From positions 1 to 64,000 of the forward strand of contig CALUQE010000003.1 in the NCBI GenBank assembly GCA_944322845.1: a stretch of DNA of 64,000 bases. The letters run 5' to 3'. Shown here piece by piece: positions 61,267-64,000 of the stretch. Each line of letters opens with the position of its first letter. Position 1 is the stretch's first letter. Under the pieces are notes generated by a model that was given only the letters and a program-made list of their open reading frames with translations, searched no databases and was not told where the DNA came from. The position numbers were made by a program, and so were the translations under genes. This DNA is from Candidatus Gastranaerophilales bacterium (GTDB lineage Bacteria; Cyanobacteriota; Vampirovibrionia; Gastranaerophilales; Gastranaerophilaceae).

Positions 61267-63774
61267 ATGTTCGAACGTTTTACTGAAAAGGCAATAAAAG
61301 TTATTATGCTGGCTCAGGAAGAAGCCAGACGCCTTGGGCATAATTTTGTCGGCACAGAACAGGTTCTTTTGGGACTTATAGGCGAAGGTACAGGAATCGC
61401 TGCTAAAACTCTCAAATCTATGGGTGTTAACCTGAAAGATGCAAGAATTGAAGTTGAAAAAATTATCGGCAGAGGCTCGGGTTTCGTTGCCGTGGAAATA
61501 CCATTTACTCCAAGAGCAAAAAGAGTTTTGGAACTTTCATGGGATGAAGCCAGACAATTAGGTCATAACTATATCGGTACGGAACACCTACTTTTAGGAT
61601 TAATCAGAGAAGGCGAAGGTGTTGCGGCAAGAGTCCTCGAAAATCTCGGAGTAGATTTAAATAAAGTAAGAAGTAATGTAGTCAAGATGCTTGGAGATTC
61701 CAAACCTCAAACAACGGGCGCAGGAGTCGGAACTTCTTCTTCATCTTCTTCACAGGCAAATAAAGTTAAAACACCAAGCCTTGATGAATTCGGTACGGAT
61801 TTGACTCAGGCTGCAGCGGAGCAGAGACTGGATCCTGTTGTAGGCAGAGAAAAAGAAATTGAACGTGTTATTCAAATTCTTGCAAGAAGAACAAAAAATA
61901 ACCCTGTTCTTTTAGGAGAACCGGGTGTTGGTAAAACTGCGGTCGCAGAAGGGCTTGCTATCAGAATAGTTAATAACGAAGTTCCTGATATTCTGGAAAA
62001 TAAAAAGATTATCCAGCTTGATATGGGGCTTTTGATTGCAGGTACAAAATACAGAGGCGAATTTGAAGAACGTTTAAAGAAAATTATGGACGAAATTCGT
62101 CAGGCAGGAAACGTAATTCTTGTTATCGATGAAATGCACACTCTTATTGGCGCCGGCGCTGCCGAGGGTGCAATTGATGCGGCAAATATCTTAAAGCCGG
62201 CTTTATCAAGAGGCGAAATTCAGGTAATCGGTGCAACAACTTCCGATGAATACCGCAAATACATTGAGAAAGACTCTGCTTTAGAAAGAAGATTCCAGCC
62301 TGTAATAATTGAAGAGCCTTCTATTGATGAAACTATAGAAATTATCAGAGGTTTGAAACCAAAATACGAAGAACACCACAATCTTCATATTTCTGATGAA
62401 GCAATTATTGCGGCAACAAAACTCTCAAGCAAATACATCAATGACAGGTTTTTACCGGATAAAGCTATTGACGTAATAGATGAAGCAAGTTCAAAAGTAA
62501 GACTTAAAGTTTGCACGCTTTCTCCGGAAGGAAAAGAGCTTGATAAAGAATTAAGAGAAATTATCAAAGAAAAAGAAGACGCTATAAGAAACCAGGAATT
62601 TGAACGCGCTTCTGCTCTGCGTGATGATGAAGCAAATATGAAAGACAGAATTCGTGAAGTTTCTGAAGAATGGCGCAGACAAAATGACGCTAATAAACCT
62701 ACCGTAACGGAAGAAGATGTTGCGGAAGTTATCGCAACAATGACAGGTGTTCCTGTAACCAAACTTACGGAAGGCGAATCTGAAAGACTGTTAAGATTAG
62801 AAGATACTTTGCATGCAAGAGTTATTGGTCAATCAGATGCAGTTACTGCTATTGCTAAAGCAATCAGACGTGCAAGAGTCGGGTTAAAATCACCAAACAG
62901 ACCTATCGGAAGTTTTATTTTCTCAGGTCCTACCGGTGTCGGTAAAACAGAACTTGCAAAAGCTTTAGCAGAAGCAATCTTCGGAAGTGAAGACAATATG
63001 ATAAGAGTAGATATGTCAGAATTTATGGAAAAACATTCTACCGCAAAACTTATCGGCTCACCTCCGGGATACGTAGGTTATGATGATGGCGGTCACTTAT
63101 CAGAATTGGTCAGAAAGAAACCATATTCAGTTATTCTTTTTGATGAAATTGAAAAGGCTCACCCTGATGTATTTAATATCATGCTTCAAATCCTTGACGA
63201 TGGCCGTTTGACAGATGCAAAAGGACGTCATATCAATTTCAAAAACACTGTAATCATCATGACATCCAACGTCGGTGCAAGCATGATTGCAACTCAGGGA
63301 AGATTGGGCTTCTCTGCGGCAGATGATGCGAAAAAAGATAAATACGAAAAACTCAAAGAAACAGTTAATGAAGAGTTGAAAAAAGCATTCAGACCGGAAT
63401 TCCTTAACCGTATCGATGATATTATCGTATTCTCACACCTGAGCAAAGAAGAAATCCGTCAGATTGTTGAATTGATGATGAAAGATTTATTCAAGCGTCT
63501 GTCAGAACGCGAACTTTCTATCGAAGTTACAGATGAAGTTAAGGATTATCTGGCAAAAGACGGATACAATGAAGCATACGGCGCAAGACCTCTCAGAAGA
63601 CTTATTCAAAAGAAAATTGAAGATCAGCTTGCAGAAGAGATTTTGACAAATGCTTACAAACCGGGTGACACGATTGTGTTAAAGCTTAAAGATGATAATA
63701 TTATCTTTGAACGCAAAGCAGGAGAGACTTCCGAGGAAGCAGCCACGGAAGAGAAAACTGAAGAAAATGAATAG
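61267..63774 (+). CDS. clpC: ATP-dependent Clp protease ATPase subunit ClpC
   Basis: The 835-residue AAA+ unfoldase feeds substrates to ClpP. It has two N-terminal Clp repeats ([20 protein letters not shown] and [20 protein letters not shown]), AAA-1 with GEPGVGKT, a short middle domain with a UVR motif ([20 protein letters not shown]) as in ClpC, and AAA-2 with GPTGVGKT. The C-terminal tail is acidic. AGAGGA precedes the ATG. Cyanobacteria and Firmicutes share ClpC. A tandem repeat array lies directly upstream. Confidence 0.96.
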   Translation: MFERFTEKAIKVIMLAQEEARRLGHNFVGTEQVLLGLIGEGTGIAAKTLKSMGVNLKDARIEVEKIIGRGSGFVAVEIPFTPRAKRVLELSWDEARQLGHNYIGTEHLLLGLIREGEGVAARVLENLGVDLNKVRSNVVKMLGDSKPQTTGAGVGTSSSSSSQANKVKTPSLDEFGTDLTQAAAEQRLDPVVGREKEIERVIQILARRTKNNPVLLGEPGVGKTAVAEGLAIRIVNNEVPDILENKKIIQLDMGLLIAGTKYRGEFEERLKKIMDEIRQAGNVILVIDEMHTLIGAGAAEGAIDAANILKPALSRGEIQVIGATTSDEYRKYIEKDSALERRFQPVIIEEPSIDETIEIIRGLKPKYEEHHNLHISDEAIIAATKLSSKYINDRFLPDKAIDVIDEASSKVRLKVCTLSPEGKELDKELREIIKEKEDAIRNQEFERASALRDDEANMKDRIREVSEEWRRQNDANKPTVTEEDVAEVIATMTGVPVTKLTEGESERLLRLEDTLHARVIGQSDAVTAIAKAIRRARVGLKSPNRPIGSFIFSGPTGVGKTELAKALAEAIFGSEDNMIRVDMSEFMEKHSTAKLIGSPPGYVGYDDGGHLSELVRKKPYSVILFDEIEKAHPDVFNIMLQILDDGRLTDAKGRHINFKNTVIIMTSNVGASMIATQGRLGFSAADDAKKDKYEKLKETVNEELKKAFRPEFLNRIDDIIVFSHLSKEEIRQIVELMMKDLFKRLSERELSIEVTDEVKDYLAKDGYNEAYGARPLRRLIQKKIEDQLAEEILTNAYKPGDTIVLKLKDDNIIFERKAGETSEEAATEEKTEENE

Positions 63775-63816
63775 AATCAAAAAGGCGGCTCGCAAATGCG
63801 AGCCGCCTTTTTGATT
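63775..63816. terminator. Bidirectional intrinsic terminator
   Basis: A perfect 20-bp stem (AATCAAAAAGGCGGCTCGCA and complement) with a 2-base AA spacer lies between clpC and the convergent gene, whose stop codon begins within it. Confidence 0.92.
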
Positions 63817-64000
63817 ACAGTGTTAAAGAAAACACTATTATGGCAGATAAAACTAAAACAGTCATGACAAACGCGGCTGCTAATTTTAAAACAGGATGAA
63901 ACGCAAAAGTATAATCTTCATTCGGATTAAGCTGCCTCAATACATTTCTCGCAAAATCCTGCCTTGCATCAAGCTTTGTTTTATTAAAAGACTCACTCAT
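63815..64000 (-). CDS. Small protein with C-terminal membrane helix (window edge)
   Basis: The 61-residue frame starts with an ATG that occupies the last three bases of the window, so its ribosome site and any upstream extension cannot be seen. It has a charged N-terminal half (LDARQDFARNVLRQLNPNED) and one membrane helix (LAAAFVMTVLVLSAIIVFSL). The topology suggests a tail-anchored small protein. No family recognised. Confidence 0.55.
   Translation of the reverse strand: MSESFNKTKLDARQDFARNVLRQLNPNEDYTFAFHPVLKLAAAFVMTVLVLSAIIVFSLTL

Overview
The window is AT-rich bacterial DNA using the standard code. It is dense with genes on both strands and consists of many short operons rather than one large cluster. 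Envelope genes point to a diderm: a TolC-like outer membrane factor, an RND pump, an MCE protein, a Slt-type lytic transglycosylase and lipoproteins. They sit beside a complete minC-minD-minE operon and ClpB and ClpC. The mix of cyanobacteria-like and Clostridia-like gene content, without photosynthesis genes, fits best with non-photosynthetic gut relatives of Cyanobacteria (Melainabacteria/Vampirovibrionia, Gastranaerophilales). That placement is inference; no rRNA or phylogenetic marker was compared.

Layout. 1-8.9 kb: intergenic repeats, Nudix hydrolase, secondary alcohol dehydrogenase, Min operon, MCE protein, sugar porter, GNAT, pgi. 8.9-13.8 kb: Ktr potassium channel operon with a coupled HAMP membrane protein, an XRE regulator, a frameshifted glycosyltransferase, DedA, and a 157-bp tandem repeat. 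13.8-19.8 kb: ferritin-like protein, a candidate type I toxin-antitoxin locus, a LysR regulator divergent from a hydrolase/DUF3737 operon, a methyltransferase-like protein, tRNA-Arg. 19.9-25.8 kb: a cluster of soluble histidine kinases and response regulators with a PC4-like DNA-binding protein. 25.8-32 kb: a tripartite RND efflux operon whose gaps carry inverted copies of a palindromic repeat. 32-41 kb: prfB, tmk, a LemA/DUF3137/lipoprotein group, lytic transglycosylase, serpin-like secreted protein. 41-46.7 kb: aminotransferase, U32 peptidase, YqeG phosphatase, DUF4127, then a repeat-rich patch with a DUF559 nuclease gene. 46.8-64 kb: clpB, a protein of unknown function, glyA, a WecA-like transferase, EF-hand protein, a degenerate histidine phosphatase, tRNA-Glu, HD phosphohydrolase, pheT, a glycosyltransferase remnant, an XRE regulator, a tandem array and clpC.

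Most coding content is housekeeping. The least explained material is between genes: (i) a 26-residue membrane peptide with convergent promoters and direct repeats arranged like Fst/par type I toxin-antitoxin loci (15.23-15.53 kb); (ii) a palindromic element family with a fixed GC-rich core and arms that differ between copies yet stay self-complementary (13.4, 27.0 and 30.3 kb); (iii) a DUF559 nuclease gene bracketed by inverted copies of a GC-rich palindrome that also occurs elsewhere in the window; (iv) a recurrent GGGGTAAATGTATT-like motif at gene ends, amplified in tandem upstream of clpC.

Many genes are coupled by 1-4 nt overlaps: minC/minD, ktrA/HAMP protein, kinase/NarL regulator/propeller protein, small ORF/tmk/prfB, and DUF protein/Slt. 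Several promoters lie so close to the start codon that leaderless mRNAs are likely.
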